This document shows, in pieces, positions 56,669 through 64,000 of a stretch of 64,000 nucleotides of DNA. Below the pieces are notes generated by a model. That model saw nothing but the letters and a program-made list of their open reading frames with translations, searched no databases and was not told where the DNA came from. How positions within the stretch are numbered: the first letter of the stretch is position 1; each line of letters opens with the position of its first letter. The DNA is from Alphaproteobacteria bacterium (GTDB lineage Bacteria > Pseudomonadota > Alphaproteobacteria > TMED109). Where the stretch lies: assembly GCA_022825235.1 (NCBI GenBank), contig JAJDYI010000086.1, forward strand, positions 62,001 through 126,000, in the 5' to 3' direction. A program made the translations under genes and the position numbers.

Positions 56669-59560
56669 TCAGGCCGCAGCGTCGGCGATGTGGGCCTCCG
56701 TCATGGCGCGGACACTGGCCCGGGCCGCGAGGAGCGCCTCTTCCAGATCGTCGGCACGATCGAATCCGGTGGCCTGACCGATTCGCTCGATCATGGCGGG
56801 TTGCAGCAGGGCCGGATCGGTGCGGCTGCCGACCGTGATCCGGAGCATGGCCTGTACCGACTGGTAGAGGTGGCTGGCTTCGGCCAGACGGCTTTCGTCC
56901 TCCGGCGAGAGCACGTCGATGGTCCCGAGCAGCCGGAGCACGTCTCCGGTGGACCCGCGCAGGGGCCGGCCAAGCCGCTGCGCGGACGTCACCGCGAGGA
57001 ACTGCACGAGCAGTTCGAGGTCGAGCAGCCCGCCCGGCGAGTGCTTGACGTCGAACGGTCCGGACGGCCGGTGCGTGTCCTTGATCTTGGCCCGGAGGTC
57101 CAGCAGGTCACCGGCCAGCGCGTCGTACTCGCCGGTGGCCACGAGCGCGCGGTCGATGATGGCGTTGAGCGTGTCCACGGTTTCGGGTGCGCCGGCAATG
57201 ACGCGACTGCGGACGAGCGCCAGCTTCTCGACCGGCCATGCATCTCTTGCAAGGTAGGTCTCGTAGCCGCTGAGCGCCGAGGCGAGGGGACCGGCCCGCC
57301 CGTGGGGGCGCAGCAGGAGGTCGAACTCCCAGAGCTGGCCAACCGCGGTATGCGCGGTGAATCCCGTGATGAGGCGGGTCGCGAAGCGCGAGAAGTACAC
57401 CGACGCTGCCAACGGGAGTTCTCCGTCGGATTCGGCACCGACCGCGGGAGCGTCGTAGAAGAAGATGCCGTCGAGGTCAGACCCTGGCAGGAGGGTTCGC
57501 CCGCCCAGCTTCCCGAGGCCCAGGAACGCGGCGCCTCCGCCCGGCAGCCGCCCGTGTCTCGGCTCGAACTCCTGGGCCACGCGGGCCATCAGCCGCCGGA
57601 TCGCGATGTCGGCGACGTGGGTAAGGGCAACCGCAGCGTCGCCCGACTTCTCGACGCCGCAGAGGAGCTTCAGCGCCACGCTGAAGCGCAGTTCACCGGC
57701 CCAACGACGGAACGCGTCGAGGTCGTCCTGGTAATCGCCGAGGCCGAGGCCGAGTTCCGCGTCGAGCGCCGCTTCGACCGCCTCTGGTCCCGGCAGGGGC
57801 GCCTCGAGCGGGGTTTCCAGCAACTGATCCAGCAGCCGCGGGTTCGCGGCGAGCGACTGTCCGAGTTCGGGTGCGGTGCCCATGATTTCCACGACGACCG
57901 CCATCAACGACGGATAGTTTGCGAACATGGACAGCAGTTCCACGCCGGCATTGAGACCCTCGAGAAACCGGGCGAACCCGGCAAATGCGGTCTCGGGGTC
58001 CGGCGCGTCCCCGATCGCGTCGAGCATCCGTGGCGTGATCTCGGTAAGGAGCGTGCGCCCGCGTTCCGAGCGCGTTGCGGAAATCCGGCCGCGATGCCAG
58101 TTGGCGATCTGTGCGATCACGCCCTTGGGATTCCGGAAGCCCAGCCGGGTGAGGGTGGCTACGGTCGCGGGGTCCGGATCGACGCCAGTGAAGACGAGGC
58201 TTCCGAAAGGATGACCGAGGCTCTCGTCGTCGGCGTCACTCCCGCCGGTGAGCGACTGAACCGCCGCGACGTGCTCGGCGAGCTCGGCCTCGAAGTCGGC
58301 GAGGCTGGCGTGGCCGAGGAACGACGCGAGCCGGGAGCGCTCGACGTCCTTCTCGGGCACGACATGGGTCTGCTCGTCCCGGATCATCTGCAGGCGGTTC
58401 TCGACCCGGCGCAGGTAGCGGTAATGGCCGGTCAGTCGTTCCGCAACGTCCGTCGGCATCCGACCCTCGGCGGCGAGCGCCCGCAGGCCGTCCGCGGTTC
58501 CCCTGCGGCGAAGCGCGCGGTTGCGACCGCCCCAGACGAGCTGCTCGGTCTGCAGATGGAACTCAATGGCGCGGATGCCACCGCTGCCGAACTTGAGGTG
58601 GAATCCGGCGGGATCGAAGTCGCCGCCGCCGCGACTTGTCTGGCGCTGCATCGCCTGGATGTCCCGAACCGCGTTGAAGTCGAGATTGCGGCGCCAGACG
58701 AACGGGGCGATCCGTTGCAGGAATCGCTCGCCGGCGTCCAGATCGCCGGCGATGGGCCGAGCCCGGATGAACACCGCTCGTTCCCAGTTCTGGGCGAGGC
58801 CCGAGTAATAGATCTCGGCTGCCTCGACCGAAACCGCGAGGGGAGTCGAACCCGGATCGGGCCGGAGCCGGAGGTCCATGCGGAAGAGGTAGCCGTCGGC
58901 GGTGCGTTCCTGGAAGAGGTTGACGAGGCGCTGCGACAGCCGTGTGAAATGGCGCGACGCGCGGCCCTCGCGCGCCGCCTCCGGGAAAGCGGGACTCGAC
59001 TGGTCGTAGAAGATCACAAGGTCGATATCGCTCGAGTAGTTCAGTTCCTCGGCGCCGAGCTTGCCGAGCGCGATGACCGCGAACCCGGACCGGTCGGCGT
59101 CGGGTCCAAGCAGATGGAACGCCGCGGCCTGCAGCAGGTCGCCGGCGAACACGCTCCATGCCTCGAGTACACGGGCAACGGACCACGTGCCGCTGATGTC
59201 GGCCAGGGCCACCGCCAGGGCGACGCGGCGGCGCACGATCCGCAGCTGCTGGGCGATGTCCGGACCCGCCATCGCAGCGGCGGCAGGATCGGGGAGGTCG
59301 CGGCGCGCGAGTGTGAGGGCGGCGTCGGCGCCGTCAGTGACGAAAGCCCGGACGATCGCTGGCTCGGCGATGGCGCTGTCGCCCAGGAAGGGGCTGTGGC
59401 CGAATACCTGATTCAGCAGGTCGGTCCCCTGGGGGCCCAGTTCCGCCGGCGTCGGGTTGGCGGCGCCGGACCACTGTTCCCAGTACCGATCCCGCTGCTG
59501 GGGATCCTCGCCCCAGGAACCGGACGCTCCCGACGCCCGGGGCTGCTCTAGACTAGCCAC
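56669..59560 (-). CDS. glnE: Bifunctional glutamine synthetase adenylyltransferase/adenylyl-removing enzyme
   Basis: GlnE switches glutamine synthetase activity by adding or removing AMP in response to PII proteins. The 963-aa protein has the two nucleotidyltransferase domains. The N-terminal adenylyl-removing one shows GKLGAEELNYSSDIDLVIFYD (residues 166-186, read in parts); the C-terminal adenylyl-transferase one shows GLGKLGGRTLLPGSDLDGIF near residue 690. FHLKFGSGGIRAIEFHLQ and HSPGGLLDLELLVQFL are the family segments after each. GTG 59560 is the start. It is divergent from the AsmA-like gene and upstream of bcp. Confidence 0.95.
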   Translation of the reverse strand: MASLEQPRASGASGSWGEDPQQRDRYWEQWSGAANPTPAELGPQGTDLLNQVFGHSPFLGDSAIAEPAIVRAFVTDGADAALTLARRDLPDPAAAAMAGPDIAQQLRIVRRRVALAVALADISGTWSVARVLEAWSVFAGDLLQAAAFHLLGPDADRSGFAVIALGKLGAEELNYSSDIDLVIFYDQSSPAFPEAAREGRASRHFTRLSQRLVNLFQERTADGYLFRMDLRLRPDPGSTPLAVSVEAAEIYYSGLAQNWERAVFIRARPIAGDLDAGERFLQRIAPFVWRRNLDFNAVRDIQAMQRQTSRGGGDFDPAGFHLKFGSGGIRAIEFHLQTEQLVWGGRNRALRRRGTADGLRALAAEGRMPTDVAERLTGHYRYLRRVENRLQMIRDEQTHVVPEKDVERSRLASFLGHASLADFEAELAEHVAAVQSLTGGSDADDESLGHPFGSLVFTGVDPDPATVATLTRLGFRNPKGVIAQIANWHRGRISATRSERGRTLLTEITPRMLDAIGDAPDPETAFAGFARFLEGLNAGVELLSMFANYPSLMAVVVEIMGTAPELGQSLAANPRLLDQLLETPLEAPLPGPEAVEAALDAELGLGLGDYQDDLDAFRRWAGELRFSVALKLLCGVEKSGDAAVALTHVADIAIRRLMARVAQEFEPRHGRLPGGGAAFLGLGKLGGRTLLPGSDLDGIFFYDAPAVGAESDGELPLAASVYFSRFATRLITGFTAHTAVGQLWEFDLLLRPHGRAGPLASALSGYETYLARDAWPVEKLALVRSRVIAGAPETVDTLNAIIDRALVATGEYDALAGDLLDLRAKIKDTHRPSGPFDVKHSPGGLLDLELLVQFLAVTSAQRLGRPLRGSTGDVLRLLGTIDVLSPEDESRLAEASHLYQSVQAMLRITVGSRTDPALLQPAMIERIGQATGFDRADDLEEALLAARASVRAMTEAHIADAAA

Positions 59561-59710
59561 GGGCGTGGCGCCCCGTGCGCGGCCCGCGGACCGGCGCAGG
59601 CAACGGCCGTGGGACGACGGTCATGGTGGGTACCACTGAGACGTACTGGTCGGGAACCTGTGTGGCGGGCCCCGGTGGTGCGTGGATGGTCATGACCGGA
59701 GAACCCTAGT

Positions 59711-62700
59711 GTGACGGCTGGCATTCCCGAGGCCCACGACGGTCGACGGGAGGAGCGCAGGCCGGTCCGCCTGCGTCGATGGGCGGCTGGGATCGGGATT
59801 GTAGTGGTCTGCCTGCTGACTGCAGGAGTCTGGCGGTTGACCTACGGGCCCGTGGCTGTGCCCTTTCTGTCCGCATATCTCGCGGGCCAGCTGGACCAGA
59901 TCGATCTGCCCCTCGACGCGCAGTGGGAAGACGCCGCGATCCACTGGCCGTTCATGGCGCCCTGGCTCGACGTGCGCTTTTCGGAGTTCCGTGCCAGCGA
60001 TGTGCTCGCGGCCGAGGGGGTGGGTGTCCGGCTCCCTCTGGCCGACCTGCTCCGCGGCCGCCCATCCGTATCGGGTGTCGTGGTCCACGCGCCGACACTG
60101 GAGTTGGTGCAGGGAGAGGACGACGGCTTCCGTCTCGGCGACGGTGCCGCGCTCGGGTCCGAATCACCTCTGGCCGCTCTCGCATCCGGGGCCAAGATCG
60201 CGGTGCTGGACGGAACGGTCACGCTGGATCTGCTCCATGCCGCCGCGCCGGTCCGGATCGTCGACGTCGAACTCAGCGTGACGGGGGTCGACGGGCGGAT
60301 CACGCTCCAGGGGGCCGGCGTCGCTTCCCTGCGGGGACACCCGGCGGTGCCGTTGGAACTCGCGGCGCGGCTGCTGCCGGAGGGAGGAGCGTTTGCGGTC
60401 GAGCTTACCTTCGCCGAGGTCGATCCCGGGGTGCTGGCGGAGCTGATGCCCGTCGATGCCCCCTTCGACCTGTTGCAGGTGCCGCTCAGCGGTACCGTCG
60501 CCGTGACCGGCCCGCTTGAGTCGGCGGTGGTGACCGTGCGCGGTACGGGCGGCTCCGGGCACCTGCAGGTCCCCGGTGAGCCAACCGACGCCGGACCACC
60601 GGCATGGCCGGTCAGCGCGCTGCACTTGGAACTCCGGTACGCCGTGAACGGCCGTGTCCTCGAGCTTGAGGAACTCACCGTGACCGGCCCGGAGGGCGAT
60701 CTCCGCATGGCAGGGACGTTCCAGGATCTGCCGAGCGGGCCGGCGGACATCCGCGGCAGCTTCGCCGGATCGGTACCGGTGCACCACGCGGCGGGCTGGG
60801 TCGGCGCGACGCTCGACCGTCCGGTTGACGCCTGGGTTCGTGAACGCGTCAAGGCCGGCACCCTCACGGACGTGTCGGTCACGGCAGCCTTTCCCGATGG
60901 TCTTGCCGGCGCGAGCCGCGTGGACGCCAATGGCGTGGTCCGCGAAGCGGCCGTGAATTGGGAGGCGGGTGAACCGCCCCTTCACCTGGCGGTCGTCGAG
61001 CTGGCGCTGGCCGGGCCCGAGCTCACCGTGACGGCCCCGACGGCCAGCGCCGGGGCGGCGACCCTGGAGGATTTCAGGGTCCACAGCGCCGATCTGTTCG
61101 CCGAGGCCGGTGAGGCGACCCTGACGGCAAGGCTGTCGGGCGAGTCGGGCGCACTCTTGCAGCTGGCCGGGCTCGATCGCGGCTCGTCGGCGACATCGTA
61201 CCTGCGGGGCCCGCTCCACGACGCCGACTTGCGGGTGCTGATCCCGTTCGCGCACGACCGCGAGGAGGAGATCGTCCTGGACGCCGAGTTCCGGGACATC
61301 AGGGTCGATCCGGACGCGCTGCCGGCCGGTTATGCCGGGTTCGGCCTCCGGGCTCTCGCCGGCACCCTGGCCTACGGGCCCGGTGGCATTGACGTGCGTT
61401 TCTCCGGTGCGCTCGGCGAAGCCATCCGGGTCGACAACGCCGTGCTCCGTGCCCCGGGACTGGCGGCGCCGTCGTACCAGCTGGCGGCTACGCTGAGCGG
61501 CCCCGTCGCGGACCTCACTGCACTGGTGGCGGGTGCCACCGGCGGGGCCGACCTGCCATCGGCAGTCACCGCGCTCGTCGGCACGGCCCGCATCCGCGTC
61601 GCGGTACGGATTCCGCGCGACGCGGCCGCCGTCCTCGACGTTCAGCGGCTGGACGGCGAGTTCGAGGTGCCGTCGTTCGCCGCCGAGGCGCTCGGGTCGG
61701 GACCGTGGGCGGAATCCAGGTTCCGGGACGTCACGGGAACGCTGGCGCTCGACGGCGAGACGCTCTTCGTATCGGGGCAGGCACAGTTGGCGGATTCGGA
61801 GATCTGGTTTACGTGGCAGGCGTCCCTTCCTGAGGTTCCGGGTGAGCAGGTGCTGAGTGTTCGAGGTGCACTGGGCCCCGAAGCCAGAACGGCGCTCGGG
61901 CTTCAATTTGCCGGCGTGGAGGGACCGGTCGACCTTGCCGCTAGCGCGCATCGTCTCCCGAAGACCGAGGACTGGGTGCTGGATGTTGAGGCCGGACTGA
62001 CCGCCGCGGAGGTGGTGATAGCCGAGCTCGACTGGATCAAGCCACGGGAGGTGCCGCTGCATGCCTGGGTCCGTGGTGCGCTGGCCGACGGCGAACCGCT
62101 GGAGTTCAGCCTCGAGGGAATCGGGGTGGATGTGCGCGGCAAACTATGGGTGGTGGACGGAGAGCTGGATCGGGTGGCGTTCACGCGACTCGGTTTCGGC
62201 GAGCATGATCTCGCCGGCACGGTTGCCCACACGGCCGCTGGACACCTGGGGGCGGCGCTGAACGGTGAGCAGGTGGACCTTCGTCCGTTCCTGTCGAACG
62301 ACACCGGGACGTCGACCCCGCCGGAACCGTTCCGGCTCAGCGTGGATGCCCGGCGCGCCCGGACGATGGCGCCGGCGATTGCCGGCCCGCTGGCGCTGAC
62401 GCTGGAGACCGACGCGCACGGCTTGGAAGAGCTGCATCTTGCGCTTGGGCTCCCCGACGGGGAAAGCATGGAGCTGCGGGGAGCCCGCAACGAAGATGGG
62501 CTTGAGCTGGTGCTCACCGGCACGGATGCGCGGTCCGTGGCTGACGCCTTCGGTCTCGGTGTCGGCGCGGATGGGGGCAAGGTGCGGATCGAGGCTGTCC
62601 GGCAGGATGACCGGATCACCGGCACCGTCCGCGTCGGCGAATTTCAGATGGTGGACGCGCCGGTGTTCCTGCAGCTCCTGCAGACCGTGACGGTCATCGG

Positions 62701-63112
62701 CGTGCTGGAACAGATCGCGGGCGGCGGAGGCGTGGCCTTCTCCCGTTTCGATGCCGAGTTCACGCTGGCGGACGGCGTACTCGATATCCGCAACGGCGTC
62801 GCCCAGGGCCTGACGCTCGGGGTGACGGTCGAAGGTGCCATCGACACCCGCAGCCAGGTGCTCCACCTCCGGGGTGCGCTGCTGCCGGCCTATGCCCTCA
62901 ACCAGCTGCTGTCACGGGTGCCCGTCATCGATCGGATCGTCACGGGCGCGGACTCGACCGGCGTATTCGTCGCCGACTACGCGGTGACGGGCCCGGCTGC
63001 GGACCCCGACGTCACCGTGAGCCCGTTGCAGTTCCTCGTGCCGGGAATCCTGCGCGATGTCCTGCGGGGGCTGGGGGGTCCCGGCGCGTTGCCGGAGTCG
63101 CCGGGCGAGTAG
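59711..63112 (+). CDS. AsmA/YhdP-like large envelope protein (DUF3971 type)
   Basis: An 1133-aa protein with one N-terminal membrane helix (about residues 24-42, AAGIGIVVVCLLTAGVW) and a long periplasmic part rich in beta strands. The first ~120 residues (FLSAYLAGQLDQIDLPLDAQWEDAAI) and the C-terminal domain (FDAEFTLADGVLDIRNG, GVTVEGAIDTRSQVLHLRGALLPAYALNQLL, read in parts) match the AsmA-like/DUF3971 pattern. YhdP, TamB and relatives are thought to bridge the periplasm and move phospholipids. GTG 59711 has GGAG 8 nt upstream. In alphaproteobacteria this gene commonly sits near bcp, glnE and tyrS, as here. Confidence 0.82.
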   Translation: MTAGIPEAHDGRREERRPVRLRRWAAGIGIVVVCLLTAGVWRLTYGPVAVPFLSAYLAGQLDQIDLPLDAQWEDAAIHWPFMAPWLDVRFSEFRASDVLAAEGVGVRLPLADLLRGRPSVSGVVVHAPTLELVQGEDDGFRLGDGAALGSESPLAALASGAKIAVLDGTVTLDLLHAAAPVRIVDVELSVTGVDGRITLQGAGVASLRGHPAVPLELAARLLPEGGAFAVELTFAEVDPGVLAELMPVDAPFDLLQVPLSGTVAVTGPLESAVVTVRGTGGSGHLQVPGEPTDAGPPAWPVSALHLELRYAVNGRVLELEELTVTGPEGDLRMAGTFQDLPSGPADIRGSFAGSVPVHHAAGWVGATLDRPVDAWVRERVKAGTLTDVSVTAAFPDGLAGASRVDANGVVREAAVNWEAGEPPLHLAVVELALAGPELTVTAPTASAGAATLEDFRVHSADLFAEAGEATLTARLSGESGALLQLAGLDRGSSATSYLRGPLHDADLRVLIPFAHDREEEIVLDAEFRDIRVDPDALPAGYAGFGLRALAGTLAYGPGGIDVRFSGALGEAIRVDNAVLRAPGLAAPSYQLAATLSGPVADLTALVAGATGGADLPSAVTALVGTARIRVAVRIPRDAAAVLDVQRLDGEFEVPSFAAEALGSGPWAESRFRDVTGTLALDGETLFVSGQAQLADSEIWFTWQASLPEVPGEQVLSVRGALGPEARTALGLQFAGVEGPVDLAASAHRLPKTEDWVLDVEAGLTAAEVVIAELDWIKPREVPLHAWVRGALADGEPLEFSLEGIGVDVRGKLWVVDGELDRVAFTRLGFGEHDLAGTVAHTAAGHLGAALNGEQVDLRPFLSNDTGTSTPPEPFRLSVDARRARTMAPAIAGPLALTLETDAHGLEELHLALGLPDGESMELRGARNEDGLELVLTGTDARSVADAFGLGVGADGGKVRIEAVRQDDRITGTVRVGEFQMVDAPVFLQLLQTVTVIGVLEQIAGGGGVAFSRFDAEFTLADGVLDIRNGVAQGLTLGVTVEGAIDTRSQVLHLRGALLPAYALNQLLSRVPVIDRIVTGADSTGVFVADYAVTGPAADPDVTVSPLQFLVPGILRDVLRGLGGPGALPESPGE

Positions 63113-63139
63113 CGGATCACGCCCGCGCCGGCCCGACGC

Positions 63140-64000
63140 TCAGTCCGTCCCGCCAGGTTCGATCGGCCGGAGGACGGCGTGCCGCTTGCGCCCGGCTGAC
63201 AGGCGCACCTCGCCGTTGATCAGGTCAGATGGCCCCAGGGTCAGGTGTTCGTCCGTGACCCTGACGTCATTGACGCGGGCGCCGCCGCCCCGAATCAGCC
63301 GGCGCGCCTCGCCGTTTGTCGCCGCGAGAATCGAATCGCGCGCGAATGCCTTGACCACCGGCAGGCCGGCATCGAGCTCCGCTGCAGGCACCAGGATCGT
63401 CGGCAGCGCGTCGCCCGTTCCGCCCTGCTCGAACGTCGCCCGGGCCGTGGCCGCCGCCCGTTCCGCTTCGTGCTGGCCGTGCGCGAGGCGGGTGGCTTCA
63501 TTGGCCAGGCGCACCTTGGCCTCGTTGGCGTCCGGTCCGCTGAGACCCTCGAGTCGGCGGATTTCGGTAAGCGGAAGCTCGGTGAAGAGGCGGAGGAAAC
63601 GGCCGATGTCGGCATCGGCGGTGTTGCGCCAGAACTGCCAGTAGTCGTAGGGGCTGCGCATCTCGGCGTTGAGCCATACCGCGCCGCGCGCCGTCTTGCC
63701 CATCTTCTCCCCGCTCGCCGTCGTGACGAGCGGGGAAGTGAGGCCGTAGAGGGACGGCAGCGTGCCGCCGGCCCCGTCGAGGCGGCGGGCCAGCTCGACG
63801 CCGTTCACGATGTTGCCCCACTGGTCCGAGCCTCCCATCTGCAGGACACACCCCTCTCGGCACGCCAGTTCAGTGAAGTCGTACGCCTGCAGGATCATGT
63901 AGTTGAACTCGAGGAAACTGAGTGGCTGTTCGCGCTCCAGCCGGAGGCGCACCGAATCGAAGGTCAGCATCCGGTTGACGGAGAAGTGCCGCCCGATGGT
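63140..64000 (-). CDS. tyrS: Tyrosyl-tRNA synthetase, C-terminal part (gene cut by window end)
   Basis: TyrRS charges tRNA(Tyr). The visible 286 residues begin inside the catalytic domain ([20 protein letters not shown]) and include [28 protein letters not shown] and the KMSKS loop as [16 protein letters not shown]. The anticodon-binding helical region follows, and an S4 RNA-binding domain at the C-terminus ([22 protein letters not shown]). The N-terminal Rossmann start with the HIGH motif lies beyond base 64000. Its 3' end faces the AsmA-like gene with 27 nt between. Confidence 0.96.
   Translation of the reverse strand, partial: TIGRHFSVNRMLTFDSVRLRLEREQPLSFLEFNYMILQAYDFTELACREGCVLQMGGSDQWGNIVNGVELARRLDGAGGTLPSLYGLTSPLVTTASGEKMGKTARGAVWLNAEMRSPYDYWQFWRNTADADIGRFLRLFTELPLTEIRRLEGLSGPDANEAKVRLANEATRLAHGQHEAERAAATARATFEQGGTGDALPTILVPAAELDAGLPVVKAFARDSILAATNGEARRLIRGGGARVNDVRVTDEHLTLGPSDLINGEVRLSAGRKRHAVLRPIEPGGTD

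Noticed and set aside
56519..59551. 1010-aa plus-strand open frame
   Set aside because: It is the complete antisense of glnE; the minus strand carries both nucleotidyltransferase motifs, so the long plus frame is a GC artefact.
60164..62062. 632-aa minus-strand open frame
   Set aside because: Antisense of the AsmA-like gene, with no recognisable domain.

Overview
The window is a gene-dense, high-GC stretch of a bacterial chromosome with about 46 protein genes and one RNA gene. Gene order and content point to an alphaproteobacterium, most likely near Rhodospirillales. The signs are the pal-cpoB-tilS-ftsH-folP-glmM order, a three-gene pnt transhydrogenase with a split alpha subunit, efp next to suhB, rnpB directly upstream of mraZ, a DAP-type murE, and glnE/bcp/AsmA-like/tyrS together. 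Many genes start with GTG and overlap the previous stop as GTGA, ATGA or TGATG. No tRNA, rRNA, CRISPR array, IS element or phage gene was seen.

Layout. 1-7673 (minus): envelope and housekeeping operon read pal, cpoB, tilS, ftsH, folP, glmM (cut by the window start), interrupted by a plus-strand enolase-superfamily gene between folP and glmM. 8045-8857: an EctD-like dioxygenase. 9186-12721 (minus): biotin-dependent acyl-CoA carboxylase pair. 12907-17034 (minus): a MotA/TolQ/ExbB-like channel protein and a MotB/OmpA-like partner with a large 28-residue repeat array. 17394-18779 (minus): suhB and efp. 18940-19731: a metallo-beta-lactamase-fold hydrolase. 19741-24828 (minus): pntB/pntAB/pntAA, an SLC13 transporter and mlaC. 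25207-27281: a family III CoA-transferase and a crotonase. 27663-31998 (minus): mlaA and a full-length 5-oxoprolinase/hydantoinase. 32313-33877: a DjlA-like co-chaperone and an AmpD-like amidase.

33942-52918 is the core of the window. It holds rnpB with its own promoter, then a complete division and cell wall (dcw) cluster: mraZ, rsmH, ftsL, ftsI, murE, murF, mraY, murD, ftsW, murG, murC, murB, ddl, ftsQ, ftsA, ftsZ. A strong sigma70-type promoter, overlapped by TGGG repeats on a 10-bp grid that look like a MraZ operator, precedes mraZ. These genes take UDP-MurNAc from tripeptide through lipid II and provide the septal transglycosylase/transpeptidase and the FtsZ ring. FtsZ is unusually long (676 aa) because of a C-terminal linker of about 350 aa.

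52955-64000: a pyridoxamine-oxidase-fold heme/flavin-type protein (minus), an L-2-haloacid-dehalogenase-like protein, prfB with a classic programmed +1 frameshift, bcp and glnE (minus), a large AsmA/YhdP-like envelope protein, and tyrS (cut by the window end).

A recurring theme is that plus-strand metabolic genes sit inside or at the edge of conserved minus-strand core operons: the enolase gene in folP/glmM, the EctD-like gene where tolB would precede pal, and the CoA-transferase/crotonase pair between mlaC and mlaA. I found no unambiguous new defence or mobile system. The most unusual items are the expanded coiled-coil MotB/OmpA-like protein, the FtsZ linker with an aromatic island, the crotonase lacking both catalytic glutamates, and the dehalogenase-like protein with a changed active site.
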